DNA from: Lycorma delicatula
Lineage: Eukaryota > Arthropoda > Insecta > Hemiptera > Fulgoridae
Length of the DNA: 64,000 bases
Direction of reading: 5' to 3'
NCBI RefSeq assembly: GCF_047948215.1
Contig: NC_134463.1
Location: 58,472,201 to 58,536,200 of the forward strand
Part shown: piece after piece, positions 11,206-21,850 of the stretch
Position numbering within the stretch: the first letter of the stretch is position 1
Layout: every line of letters begins with the position of its first letter
Notes under the pieces: generated by a model
The model's input: the letters and a program-made list of their open reading frames with translations, nothing else
The model's database searches: none
Told to the model about the DNA's origin: nothing
Made by a program: the position numbers and the translations under genes

Positions 11206-11515
11206 TCACTTCCTTGTACGAAGGAAAGGAAATATTGTGATCGCAAAAAATTTCAGTTTTCAGATTTCAACGCAATCCATTTTGACCAACCCTGAATCCA
11301 TTTTGACTAGTTTCGACGTGACGTCGTATGTATCTCGCATAACTCAAAAATGATTAGCCGTAGGATATTGCAATTTGGATTTTTTTCATTTTTTCTTAAC
11401 TGAGTAATAAGTCCTCATTGAGAGCTTTTGAACGATATATCGTAAGTAGTACATATGTCCAATGGTTCCAGAGTTACAGCTAAATAAATGAAATATTTCG
11501 ATCTTACAAGGGGAA
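11206..11515. other. GC-richer patch, suspected decayed repeat
   Basis: Contains a near-duplication of CCATTTTGAC (at about 11278 and 11296) separated by AACCCTGAAT-like text, and a CGTGACGTCGTATGTATC string. It has the look of interspersed repeat sequence but occurs once in this window, so no repeat family can be shown. No coding frame. Confidence 0.3.
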
Positions 11516-11870
11516 GACACATCGGTTCGAATTCGACTTCATATACTAAAATATTTTTTTTACCTTTTTTTTAATTTAAATATATTGATTTATTAATAAT
11601 TATTAACTTCTGATTGTAACAATAAATAATAATTCAATAATAACAATAAAAAATCAGAAGTTATTAGTGAATTAACATTTTATGTACGTTTCATTTTAAT
11701 TCAAAACTTTTTACAGAGGTTAATTTACTAATAAATCAATATATTTAAATTAAAGAAAAGTAAGTTAAATAAAAATATATGAAGTCGGATTTGAACCAAT
11801 GTGTGCATGGTTACGGATCTGATACGTTGTCACTTACACCACGTAACTATTTGAGTGACGTGATACAAAA
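11516..11870 (-). repeat. Hairpin-forming inverted repeat with a tRNA-like (SINE) head on the minus strand
   Basis: Arms at about 11520-11595 and 11729-11805 are inverted copies. The innermost 26 bases (11570-11595 against 11729-11754) are perfectly complementary, and the outer parts share ATATGAAGTC and a B-box-like motif (GGTTCGAATTC on plus, GGTTCAAATCC on minus). A second nested perfect pair of 12 bp lies at 11604-11615 and 11652-11663. Beyond the right arm the minus strand continues into an A-box-like TAGTTACGTGG at about 11842-11852, so one arm belongs to a tRNA-derived SINE. Confidence 0.7.
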
Positions 11871-12084
11871 TTAAACTTAATAAAAAATAAATGAAAATAT
11901 ATAAACTAACATAAAAAGCTGTTACGGACACCACAAAAAAATGTGATGCAATGCGGTGTCTACCACAATGCAATTATGTAACTGTCCACTTTATTAAGGA
12001 ATTGGAGGATCGTATCTCATTTTCAAATGAAATAAATTTAAATGAAGTGCAGCAAAAAATGTTTATTATAATTTAATAGGCGTG

Positions 12085-12156
12085 AGAACTGTCGACTTTT
12101 AAATCAGTTTATTTGCGATGACGAGTTCACCACTCGATCAACCCGGTGGATTAAAC
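12085..12156 (-). repeat. SINE family B head fragment
   Basis: On the minus strand: AATCCACCGGGTTGATCGAG, GTGGTGAACTCGTCATC and AAACTGATTTAAAAGTCGAC, which is the tRNA-like head of family B. The B box and the body are missing. Confidence 0.75.
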
Positions 12157-12508
12157 TAGAAATCTACTGTAACGTAATGCAATAGAGGTGTTAAGAGAGA
12201 ACAAACTCCTAAATTTTCTTTCCTTTATGATCAGGTAGAAACAGAATTAGCTTACATTGTGATTATTATATGGAAGTAAATGCATCTTCATATATTTGCA
12301 GTTACAGCAATCCATAATGTTCAGTAATAAGTCTGATGATATTAAACCCAAAGAAAACAGTTGTCTAAATAAAAAATTTAATAAAATTGAAAAACCTAGG
12401 TTTGTGAAAATAATATGTATATATATATATATACATATACATATTAAAATTAATAATGGAAGGCTATGTTGAAGAAGAGATTAACATGTATACAAGTTAT
12501 GAAAGATA
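12157..12508. other. AT-rich non-coding DNA
   Basis: A short (TA)n run at about 12417-12433; nothing else recognised. Confidence 0.6.
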
Positions 12509-12552
12509 TTTCATCCCGAGGTGCCAGGTTCGAATTCCGGTCACGCATGGGA
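12509..12552 (+). repeat. SINE family A fragment around the B box
   Basis: TTTCATCCCGAGGTGCC, then GGTTCGAATTCC and GGTCACGCATGG match positions around the B box of family A. The 5' head and the 3' tail are missing. Confidence 0.75.
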
Positions 12553-13399
12553 CTTGACTTTAATTATATAAAATTTCCCAGCGATTAAAATCTCTACAAG
12601 GTTTTTCTTGAATTTTAATTTAAACAAAGTAAATTTACTCCAAATCTAAAAATAGCATGCTTTTTACTGCAATTATTTGTTTTATATAAATTTTCTCGGA
12701 AACTGCAGGAAATATAATTCTGGGAACTATTTTTTCTCAATTTTTCACCCAAGATTACACATATATAACCAAATATTTTTTCTAAATAGGTTGTATCTGT
12801 AGAATATTACTGTAGCATTATTTGACATTTAAAGAGAGATATGAATAGAATATTTCGTTAGTCGTAACTAAAACAAAGTATTTCCAGATCTGTATTTATA
12901 CAAACCTTTTTCATTATTTTTGTGAGAGGAATAAGTCTATAAAATATGGCAGAAGCTTCCTGAAATAAGCAGTATACAAAATTATAATTATTCTTCACAA
13001 ATTTCCTGATTAAAATCCAATGGATCTTTTTAATATAACCAAATCCTTTATAATTTGACCAAGTATAGAGTTACTAAACTTTTTTTGTATTGGCCGAAAA
13101 GAGAGATAATCTTATATGTATGATTTTTAGCTTACTAAATGTTCCTTTTGTACTATTAAGTTGAATATCCAAATTCAATATTGAAGCATAATTGAAGTAT
13201 GAATCATAAAATCATCAGAACTGTAAAAATAATTAATATTTAAAAGAAATTATATCTGGCATTAAAGACTCTGTATATTACATTTTTTCCTATTTATAAC
13301 TAACGTATTGTGCAAACATTTCTGCCGCAAATTTGTTTTACACTTCTTCTTCTACTTCTTCTTCTTCTTCTTCTTGTATTGGCCACCTTAGGACCACAA
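12553..13399. other. AT-rich non-coding DNA
   Basis: No repeat or coding frame recognised. A (TTC)n tract at about 13342-13375 produces the spurious Leu-rich frame at 13310-13537; on the minus strand it may encode the Arg-rich end of the LINE relic next to it. Confidence 0.55.
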
Positions 13400-13890
13400 C
13401 AAATATCTTTTTTCGGTTTTGATTTCCTTCCCAATATTTCTTCGTTCTTTCTCCATGTTCTCGCTTTCTTTCTTCACTTCATCAGTTGTTACATTTCTTT
13501 TTTGATATTTCCTGGAGGCCCTTGTCTTCTAAAATAATTATTCTAATTTCTATATAAGATTATTTCTTTCTTGATTTTTAAAACTCTCATATTCTTTAAA
13601 GCTTCATTAAACCATGTGTTTTTAATTTTTTGATTAGCCAAAATAAAAATTTCTTTTAATCAGACTTTTTTCTTTCATTCTGAAAATATATCTAAAAAAA
13701 AATTAGTTTTCTTTTCCTTATTACATCTGAAAGTCTGTCATTAAATTTATAAAGCTTTCTTCATTTTTTTCTAATCCTCCACGTATTCTCTTTAATCTTA
13801 GCTGGTCCTAATATTTTTCTTAATATTTTCCTCTCTTGCGCTTCAATTTTGCCTATCATATTCATCCATAAAGGCTCCGAGACATACAAA
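13400..13890 (-). pseudogene. LINE ORF2 C-terminal region, degenerate (family G)
   Basis: On the minus strand the frame from 13886 to a stop at 13761 reads KIEAQERKILRKILGPAKIK. The adjacent frames continue with LYKFNDRLSDVIRKRKLIFF, the segment that in this LINE family joins the ERKILRKILGP and RKRxLxFxGHL motifs. Further 3', at about 13409-13470, RKREHGERTKKYWEGNQN matches the basic tail seen at 1-205 and 61972-62070. Several frameshifts and stops show that it is dead. The catalytic YADD region is absent (5' truncation). The plus-strand frame at 13310-13537 is a shadow. Confidence 0.75.
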
Positions 13891-14010
13891 TATTATTATT
13901 AGTTGTTTTATTGTAATTTTAATTTTAAAATTTATTTCGATCAGGCTTAATATAATACAAACCACATTCTAATTAAAAAATGTATTTCATTTATTTATTT
14001 TATTTATATA

Positions 14011-14306
14011 TACCAGGTTACAAAGTAACAGCACAGTACTCTTATAGAGATGCCAAGGCATCTGTGCGCATTCTGGTGTGTAAGTGTAAATATAATGGTA
14101 AATGTGTAGTCTTTAATAGACTCAGCCGACCACTCCTGAGACGTGTGGTTACCCAACCACCAAAGAACATCGGTATTCATATTGTAGCATTCAAATCCAC
14201 ATAAAAGCAAGTGCCTTTGACAAGAACTCGAACCTTAGAATTTTCGATTTCAAAAATCAGCTGATCTTGCGATGACGAGCTTAAAAACTAGACTACCCCG
14301 GCGGAT
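14011..14306 (-). repeat. SINE family B3
   Basis: On the minus strand: a degraded head (CCGCCGGGGTAGTC), AGCTCGTCATCGCAAGATCAG, a B-box-like GGTTCGAGTTCT, the family core (GGTGGTTGGGTAACCACACG) and a distinctive 3' tail GATGCCTTGGCATCTC then GTAACCTGGTA. The same tail occurs at 41241-41544. The tail includes the palindrome GATGCCAAGGCATC. The frames at 13980-14204 (+) and 14004-14210 (-) are translations of the SINE. Confidence 0.88.
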
Positions 14307-14785
14307 TAAATTATAAGGATGATTTCAGATACAACTTAGAAAAAAATATTAAATTAAGTTTATAATTTCTTAATGTATCTGATATTATATTTGTTCCGTA
14401 CAGCAGTATAACTCTTGAAAAATATATTTTAATGACATAACAAAACAAATGAATACAATTTTAATTATAGCGGTTGTTTTAAGCTTCTGTTATTCTTTCT
14501 ACAATTTTTTAATTATATTTGACTATATGCGTTTATTAATATAAAGAAAATACCTTTTGTCAAAGGAAATAAATATATATTTTGAAAATTTATTAAATTA
14601 TTTATTCTACGAATAACAAATTCGAATAAATAAATCTTTTTCAAATAAAAAAGAATTAGTTCCTTTTCTTTTATTATTCAAAAAAGTTGATTTTCTTAGT
14701 CTATAAATCAAGTTATTTTTAATCGTATTTGAAATCTGTTAGAATCCTTAATTTAAGATAAAATTTAATATGCTATTACACGTAA

Positions 14786-15223
14786 ATCTACTGTAATTTT
14801 ATATTTAATTATTTTTATAACAATTTTCTTAATAATAAATTTAATGCGTTTGAATGCGGAAATAATACAGTTAGTCAAAAAGATATTAAGAGAAGCAGAA
14901 GTAAAATAAAAAGACAGAGAAAGGTAGATTTAGGGGGTCCAATATTAGAATTTATTGAGGAGGCAGTACCAATATATCCATTTGTCTTATCCGCGGCTGC
15001 TAGAAGCAAGATTAGAGTTCTTAACAGCAGAAGAACAGACCACGGTTTATTCGGAACCGAAGGCGACTGCAATTTATTGTTAAAAATCTTTCCACCACTA
15101 CCCGTCTTCCGTTCTACAGGACCAGATCGTATAGCAGGAGGAAAAGGGAGGGCGGAATTAGAGAGAGCACTACGCTCTTCTGGCAGGGCTAAAATATTTT
15201 GTTATCGTGAACGTGTTGGTTAG
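14786..15223 (+). CDS. Unassigned stop-free frame in a GC-richer island; possible exon
   Basis: A frame without an obligatory ATG stays open for 145 codons (TAA at 14783, TAG at 15221-15223). The part from about 14880 on is clearly GC-richer than the flanks. The product is basic at first (KRSRSKIKRQRKVDLGG), then has a mixed composition (FIEEAVPIYPFVLSAAARSK, RVLNSRRTDHGLFGTE, ERALRSSGRAKIFCYRERVG). The opposite strand is also open from 15201 to 14875, with a Leu-rich, signal-peptide-like segment (WSVLLLLRTLILLLAAA), so the coding strand, if any, is undecided. It matches none of the repeat families in the window. It may be a first exon or 5' leader of a host gene; no family recognised. Confidence 0.3.
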   Translation: MYCNFIFNYFYNNFLNNKFNAFECGNNTVSQKDIKRSRSKIKRQRKVDLGGPILEFIEEAVPIYPFVLSAAARSKIRVLNSRRTDHGLFGTEGDCNLLLKIFPPLPVFRSTGPDRIAGGKGRAELERALRSSGRAKIFCYRERVG

Positions 15224-15229
15224 ATTCGT

Positions 15230-15580
15230 TTCAAATAGAATGTGGTAAAGTATAGATATATCGTGAGTGCCTTTAGGCAGACCCGGGTTAATACTGTATG
15301 TGTCACGTGTTCTAGTGAAACCGTATACACTGTGTATAAGATAGTGTAGAATATACCATACCTAATATTGCTTTATGAATCTAACAAAATACTAAAACCG
15401 AAATTAGTTTGGATATTCTTATTACACGTCACTTCTTTTTTATTTTTTTTTAATCTCTTTCTTATTCTTCTTACGACTAATAATTATTATTATTAAACGT
15501 GCCCTTTTACTAAATCGGATACCCGAAGCTTTATGTAATAATTTGTTCAATGCAATAATATAAAATAAAGCTGTATTTTG

Positions 15581-15620
<40 letters not shown>

Positions 15621-17115
15621 CTCCTAACTCATTTTTATCAAATGTTAAAATCTTGGTTTAATATAAAACTATTTAAACCTTTTTTTTCACTTATTGACCT
15701 AATGGAATTTCATTAATAAAAAAAAGTGAAGATTAAGCTATTACCTCGTTCTGAATTTTTACCAAATGAAATAAATTTTATTCGATATTATCCGTAAATT
15801 TATTTCATTTTGTTATATTTCCTGCTTATATATGTAACATTTTGGTATTAGAATTGGACTGGATTGATGCAGCTCTCCATTTTTTTCTATGCTATGTATA
15901 TACCCAACACGTATATATATGCGTGTAATTCTTTCTCTTCCATTTTGGTTTCAGTTTTCTACTCTTCCTTCTTCAACTTATACTGGCTTAATAGTCTATA
16001 TCCCACAACAATAATTAAGACAATTAAGGCCCCTATATAGTCAAAAATGAACATTAATTAAAGGAATTTTTTTTTTTTTTAAATCTGTTATATAAATAAG
16101 ATATTAACAATAATTATAAAATTAAATAAAATAAAAAGGTAATAACATACTAAAATCATATTTATATTATATAATCGTTGGATGATGCCCTTCGTGAACA
16201 TTCATAAAAAAAATGTATTATTAATTTCTTTTTTATTTAAATAGTTAAAATAAAAAAGAAGAATATGAAAATAAATTAAACATTTTTAATACAGTTTTAA
16301 TAAAAAAAAAGAGGTAAGTCAAACCTTAAACTTTCTGCCGTTTTTCTTTTTTCTTCAATAAGCTATTACTCTTCCGGACATTCTTTTTTTTTTTGTTTCG
16401 TTCACGTTTTGACTTCTATTTCTGTTGGAATAATTACTTTTAATTTTTTATATTTTCCTTAATTTTTTTTGTCAGTGGTTTTCTTCTGTTATGACTAGAT
16501 TTTGTTAAATCTTCTTCAACCAGTTAATTTTTTTGAAAAATCTTCTTTTTTTTATTATTATTAAATTTAAAAAAAAATATTAACAATAAATTTTTATAAT
16601 AAGAATATAATTAATTTAAGAGTTTACTATCAATGATAAATCGACCCAAATTACAAAATAAAACATTATTAAAGATTACTTCAACATTTTTCCTTGTGAA
16701 CACCTTTATTGATTGATTAATGATGCTATTTTCATACTGACGAGAGTGAAAATAGTTATGTTATTACTGGTGATAATTATGAATTAAGTTGACATGTATT
16801 TAGAATGTGGTTAAAAAATATGTTTTGTTTTATTTGTGTCTACTAATTCAGTATATTGTTATTATGTGATAATATATTTCATAATATTCAAGTATGTTTT
16901 GATGTGGTTCTTTGTAAAAAAAAAAAAGTAGATAATCCTTAACAATAACAGGTGAATTTATGATTTGTATATTTGAAATGAATAGTAAATATTGGATTTT
17001 ATGTTTCTATGGAGAAATTTTAAATGTACCTTGAACATATTATTTTAAACTGCTCCCCTTTGACTAATGTAGAACATTGTACAATCGGAAGAGATTAGTT
17101 TTTTTTTTGTTTTGG
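15230..17115. other. AT-rich non-coding DNA
   Basis: Includes a (TA)n microsatellite at 15585-15619 and long A/T runs. No coding frame or repeat family recognised. Confidence 0.65.
15585..15619. repeat. (TA)n microsatellite
   Basis: Uninterrupted TA dinucleotides. Confidence 0.95.
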
Positions 17116-17118
17116 GAG

Positions 17119-17372
17119 GAACCCACCGGGTCGAGAGTTCCAGTGTTCAAATCCTAGTAATGGCAGTTAATTTTATACGGATTTGAATACTGGATCGTGG
17201 ATACCGGTGTTCTTTGGTGGTTGGGTTTCAATTAATAACATATCTTAGGAATGGTCGAACTGAGACTGTACAAGACTATACAGTTCATTTGACTTATACA
17301 TATTATCCTCATTCATCCTCTGAAGTTAATACCTGAACTGTAACTTCCGGAAGCCAAACAGCAAAAAAGAAA
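17119..17372 (+). repeat. SINE family B1 with internal deletion of the A box
   Basis: The head ACCCACCGGG is joined directly to TCGAGAGTTCCAGTGTTC. About 50 bases that include the A box and the CAAATCAGCTGATTTG palindrome, present in full copies, are missing. The B box GTTCAAATCC is at 17145-17154, and the core and the tail CATCCTCTGAAGTTAATACC...CGGAAGCCAAACAG with poly-A follow. Without an A box this copy is unlikely to be transcribed. Confidence 0.88.
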
Positions 17373-17605
17373 ACGTACCAAATTTTTTGGGAAGGGTAAA
17401 TGGTGATTACGTTCTGTGTAGTGATTTGTTTTTGTTTTGATTGTTATTTGTTATTCTAGAAGCTAAATTGTATTCAAATGTGTATTTTTTATTTAATTTA
17501 AATCAAGTAGGATTTTTATAAAATATATTCATTTCCAATCTTATCAACATTTCTAACTTCCAATATTCTGCTATAACATCATATTTAAAAAAAAGAAAAA
17601 AAAAT
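17373..17605. other. AT-rich non-coding DNA
   Basis: Nothing recognised. Confidence 0.6.
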
Positions 17606-17693
17606 CCATTATCACATATATTATATGTGATAATAAGAATAAATTATATTATATTATAATAAGAATAAATATATTTCTATATTTATTCTTATT
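17606..17693. repeat. Two adjacent perfect hairpins
   Basis: The first pairs TTATCACATA with TATGTGATAA around a short TATTA centre (about 17608-17632). The second pairs 16 bases at 17658-17673 with their exact reverse complement at 17678-17693 around a 4-base loop. The string AATAAGAATAAAT is shared between the two units. Confidence 0.85.
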
Positions 17694-17699
17694 AAAATT

Positions 17700-19030
17700 T
17701 ATGTTATATAATTTTGTTAAAACTTTTTTCTAATTTCTAAATTTAGATTTTATTCCTAAATATATGTTACATTACAGAACAGTGACTTCCTCTGTTGAAT
17801 AAAAACTGTACATAATTCATTGAATCTTGATTAAAAAAAAAATCCATTTCTTGGTTTTCACTATCTGTTCCAGTCAATATTATGGTTGTGACTTATATAA
17901 AATATTTAAAGAAAAAACGGCCCCGGTCAAAGTTGTTTTCTGTAAGAATAATTATTTTCATTTTATAATTAATTCAAATGGTAACAGATTTGTCGAAGAT
18001 TATAGGTGTAGTATCATTTTCATTTCCTAAGATTGAGATACATAACAGTATATTTTTCTCAAGAAAGAAAGCGATATAAAATACTTCATATTTTAAACTC
18101 TTTACAAAGCCTGGCATCGAATTTTGTTATTCTTTACTTTCGCAATTTTCTTCGTTGACTTATGTCTTCTGTTAATCATCATATATAACTGCTAGATTAT
18201 GAAACATGTTATATCACGTAAGATAATGTTACATCAACATAAATGCATAATAGAAGATCATGATGATAATCATCATCATTTTATGATATCTGCCACTAGG
18301 CAGATCCCTTGGACTAGTCCTTTCTATTCTGCTATATTCCTAAATTTTTCTAAGACTTTAATAATTTTCATTTACTTTTAATTGTGTATAAATTTTATTC
18401 TTTTACGGTATCTTTTTCTTTACATCTTCTACAAAACATATATTAGAAAAGAAAATAGATGGGCTATTACTTTACGGATATCAAAATTATTGATATTTTT
18501 GATCATTTGAAAATTGTGTAAAAAAAATAATCTAGTTAGGAATTTTTGAGTTAATAAATAGTACAGTATTTTTTTTAATACATATTTATACTATACAACT
18601 GTAAAGTGTGCTACATAAGGAAAATATGCTTTTGTAAAATTTTTTATCTCGGTGATTTTGCAGATCTTTAAATTTCATGAACCCCCGAAAAAAAACACTA
18701 GCATTAAAAAAAATTCTGGAAGGATGTATATATGTTGACTTGTTTTTTCCTCGATATCTCTTCACTGGATGGACTAATTTGAATGAAGTTTGGCACGATG
18801 ATTTTTGTGTCTGTAGATGGCTCATGTTGTCATTTAATTTTTATCACAGTTATTCAACAGGGCAGAGAGTTGCCATGCCCCACTGATCAACTGCTCAAAA
18901 AAAATTATTCCCTTTTTACTAAGTATTATATTTAATGTATTTATATTTTATGATTAATATCGATTTTAATTACTGCCATTTTTTTATTTTATAAGTAATT
19001 GTTCAATATATGATGCTGCTTTAATCAAGA
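17700..19030. other. AT-rich non-coding DNA
   Basis: A (GAT/ATC)n-like patch at about 18255-18280. Frames at 17827-18030, 18199-18381, 18586-18825 and 18677-18886 lack any recognisable motif. The short stretch at 18730-18830 is GC-richer (TTCACTGGATGGACTAATTT) but unassigned. Confidence 0.5.
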
Positions 19031-19039
19031 TTTTATCAT

Positions 19040-19300
19040 AGTTTTCCTTGGTCCATCTTTTTCTTTTCGATGAGTCTGAGGAACCCCATTTACGGGCGGA
19101 GAGTCGAACTCGCTAACAGGTTCTGCTAGATGTTATTAAGAGAGCGTATGTGTGCCTGGGCCCTACCGAGTAACCCTCATATCTTACCGATCCTCCCCTC
19201 CCGGGGTCGGGTTCACAATTAAGCATTGCACATCCCTAGGAGGTGCCTTTGGTCCTCAGGGATCCAGAATCTCCGTGATCCATCTAGTCAAGTGCATTTT
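19040..19300. other. GC-rich patch, probably a decayed repeat
   Basis: Contains CGGGCGGAGAGTCGAACTCG, CCTCCCCTCCCGGGGTCGGG and CCTAGGAGGTGCCTTTGG. The composition contrast is strong. The frame at 19152-19376 spans it but runs on into AT-rich DNA and shows no domain. It could be the 3' untranslated region of an R1-like LINE, judging by composition only. Confidence 0.3.
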
Positions 19301-20099
19301 CTTATTTTGTACCGATCACAATAAAATATTTATTTATTTACTTTATTCACCTAAGTATATTATAAAGGTGAATTAAAAAGAAACGGAAATAATTTCAATA
19401 CACATTCTACAAGTGAAAATAAAGAAAAAAAATTCGTTAAACATAAATCAGAGAATATTTCATCCTCGAATTATAGCTTTTAAACAATTTTGTTATAATT
19501 TCTGTCCAGTGGTAAAGTAAAACCATACTGAAATTCTCGGAACTTAAATTAAGAGATAAATTTGTTTGTTCATATGGCTTTTGGCCTGAAAGTTGAACAA
19601 TACAGATCCTATAACTGTATCTCTAGCAACTTTTTAAAAAGATTATTATAAAACACAAAAAATTGGTGTCGTAAAGTACAATTTTTTAGATTTGACACAA
19701 AAACTTGGTTACATTTTCATTAAACAACTAAATTTGTAGGAAATTTAATTCTAAGAATATTGTAAATAATGGAAACTGAACAAGCAATTTAACTTTTATT
19801 AAAAACAAACATATCTAATAATAGTAGAAAAGTATTATAATTTTAAACCAATATAAGAATGATTTAAGCGTTGGACAACATCTAGAAACAGAATCAGTTG
19901 TTAAAAATAGATAAATAAAAGTATACTACAAGCTTACTATATAACAATTTTTAAAATCCTTCATTGTTTACACAACATTCCGCTAAATTAAACATTTTAG
20001 CTGGCTTATTAAATCTATTAAATTGTTATCTATAATTTAAAAAACGTTTAAAATTCTTGTCACTAATTCTTCTTTACTATTTATGCCCCAAACAGTGAC
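19301..20099. other. AT-rich non-coding DNA
   Basis: Nothing recognised. Confidence 0.6.
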
Positions 20100-20804
20100 C
20101 TCGCGCTGAAAAATAGATCTTTTCGAAATAAGAGCATTTGGTAAATTTAATTTTTATATGTTGAAAAGAAATGTGCCAAAAATTCGATTATGCATTCATT
20201 CGACTATGAAGTTTAATCGTTACCAAACATTCGCTTTCACCCAGTTGAGGATGAATTCCACCACTTCATATTGATTTCTTGAACTCCATGCGGGAGTTAT
20301 GCCGATTCACAACTTCAGAAGAAAATAAAATGCGTTGAAGTTTTCATCAGCAGAAATGGTCGTCACAAATTCTTTGTGACGACTACAACTCTTTTTGGCT
20401 TACTACAAAATTCATTCAGTAGCTACAGTTTATAAGCACAAAGATTCATTCCTTTGCGAACAACAAAATGGACAGTTTTTTGAAATGTTTAGTTGATAAC
20501 TAACGCTAGGAACTGAACATTTTGTACTTCCTTGAAAAGATAATCGGATTCTGTCCAGTGCTTGTTTTAGAGGTACCTGGTAAATTTCCTTTTAAAACGC
20601 TTACGGTTTCCAAATATCTTTCATACAACTTATGTATGTTTTGTCAATCGAAGAATTTCTTCGATAGACTCGCGTATAATTTCTTTGTACTACAGTCACA
20701 GATTTTGTTTCTACGAATCGATACATGCATTATGCTTTCCCTTGTGGTGATGCTATGGTACTGTATTAGTTCATAAAATCCCGGAGTTCATTTTTGGACA
20801 CCGG
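20100..20804 (-). mobile_element. Mariner/Tc1-type element relic, 5' end and part of the transposase
   Basis: On the minus strand the element begins after TA (20805-20806) with CCGGTGTCCAAAAATGAACT, which aligns with CTAGGTATCCAAAAAAAAAC at the start of the 30081 element; both then share ACTCCG, TTTTA and GAAC. The N-terminal helix-turn-helix region reads VETKSVTVVQRNYTRVYRRN, closely matching ERKSVIIVQRNYTRFYDRN in the 30.3-kb copy. A later segment reads VNRHNSRM, where the family usually has VNRHNCRIW after the first catalytic Asp. Frameshifts and stops are frequent and the 3' half is missing. The plus-strand frame 20522-20776 is a shadow. Confidence 0.75.
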
Positions 20805-20806
20805 TA

Positions 20807-21559
20807 TTATATCCCATTTTCGGTACCTCATTCTTTCAAACAGTAGTAAATAAAATGTTGGATATGTTATAACTTACGTAGATTTCTTAGCTAAAAAAAA
20901 AAAATCCGTGTAAATTATTAATAATCCATTAGAGTTATAATTGAATAATAATAATTTATTCATTTTTTTTTAATATAGAAAAAATGCATAACAAAATACA
21001 TTAAGAAAAAAATAATAAAATCAAGATTAAAATTTTAAATGATTTTTCTCTATACCCTTACATTATCGGAAATGTTGAGTTATTATAGATATGTAATCAT
21101 CTCTTATCTTTTACCAAAGATTCGTAATTACAAGGTGAAGATATTTTTACTAATATACTGCTATATTATTGAACATTAAATTTTTACAATAAAGTTAAAA
21201 TTCATAAAAAAAACCATTTTTATTTATATATAAAGTTATTGCTTTATAGTTCATTGTTGATACGATCAAAAGGTTTGTTCTAAAATTGACTGGTTACAAC
21301 AAAAGTAATAATAATAAAAATATATCTGCTGAAGTTAGATGATTGAGATACTAAAAAAAAGATGTATGTAACTAAAATAAGAATACAAAGAATATGGAAT
21401 AAAATGATAAAGAAAGAGAAGAAGAAGTGGAGAAAATGATGACGGCGATGATGATGATGATGATATGAAGAAAGACAAAGGATAGGAGGTACATAACCAC
21501 GTTCCTCTTCTGTAACTTCATCCTCTTCTCCTTCTTTATCTTATTCTTCTTCTGTATTT
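20807..21559. other. AT-rich non-coding DNA
   Basis: Contains a (GAT)n tract at about 21444-21466; the minus-strand Lys-rich frame at 21372-21575 arises from a purine/pyrimidine-biased stretch. Confidence 0.55.
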
Positions 21560-21850
21560 TCTTTCCACTCTTCACCCCTCTCCTTCGGGGCTCTAATTGA
21601 ACTGCGCGGTTCCGACCTTCAGGTTACCAATGATTGGCTTGTTTCAGTTAATAATTTCATCCGAGTACGACAAAGATAGATATATTATAAAAGATAAAGA
21701 TAGTAATATCCCCCTTCTTTGCCCCCTTCCCCTCCATATTATTGTAAACCCCTCTTCGTCTTTCGTTTTCTACAGTCAGATTGGTCCGGTCGACATGGGT
21801 GGTCCACTCGCGAGTATCCGACCTCCTCTACAGACAGTATTTATCTAGAC
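21560..21850 (+). other. GC-richer island with splice-like signals, possible exon or promoter
   Basis: The segment is GC-richer than its flanks and outside any repeat found here. A strong acceptor-like sequence (TCGTCTTTCGTTTTCTACAG, ending at 21776) precedes TCAGATTGGTCCGGTCGACA. A frame runs through 21597-21848 (83 codons). No protein family recognised; orientation and coding status are inference. Confidence 0.2.

Noticed and set aside
13310..13537. Leu-rich plus-strand ORF
   Set aside because: Driven by a (TTC)n tract and opposite to a LINE relic.
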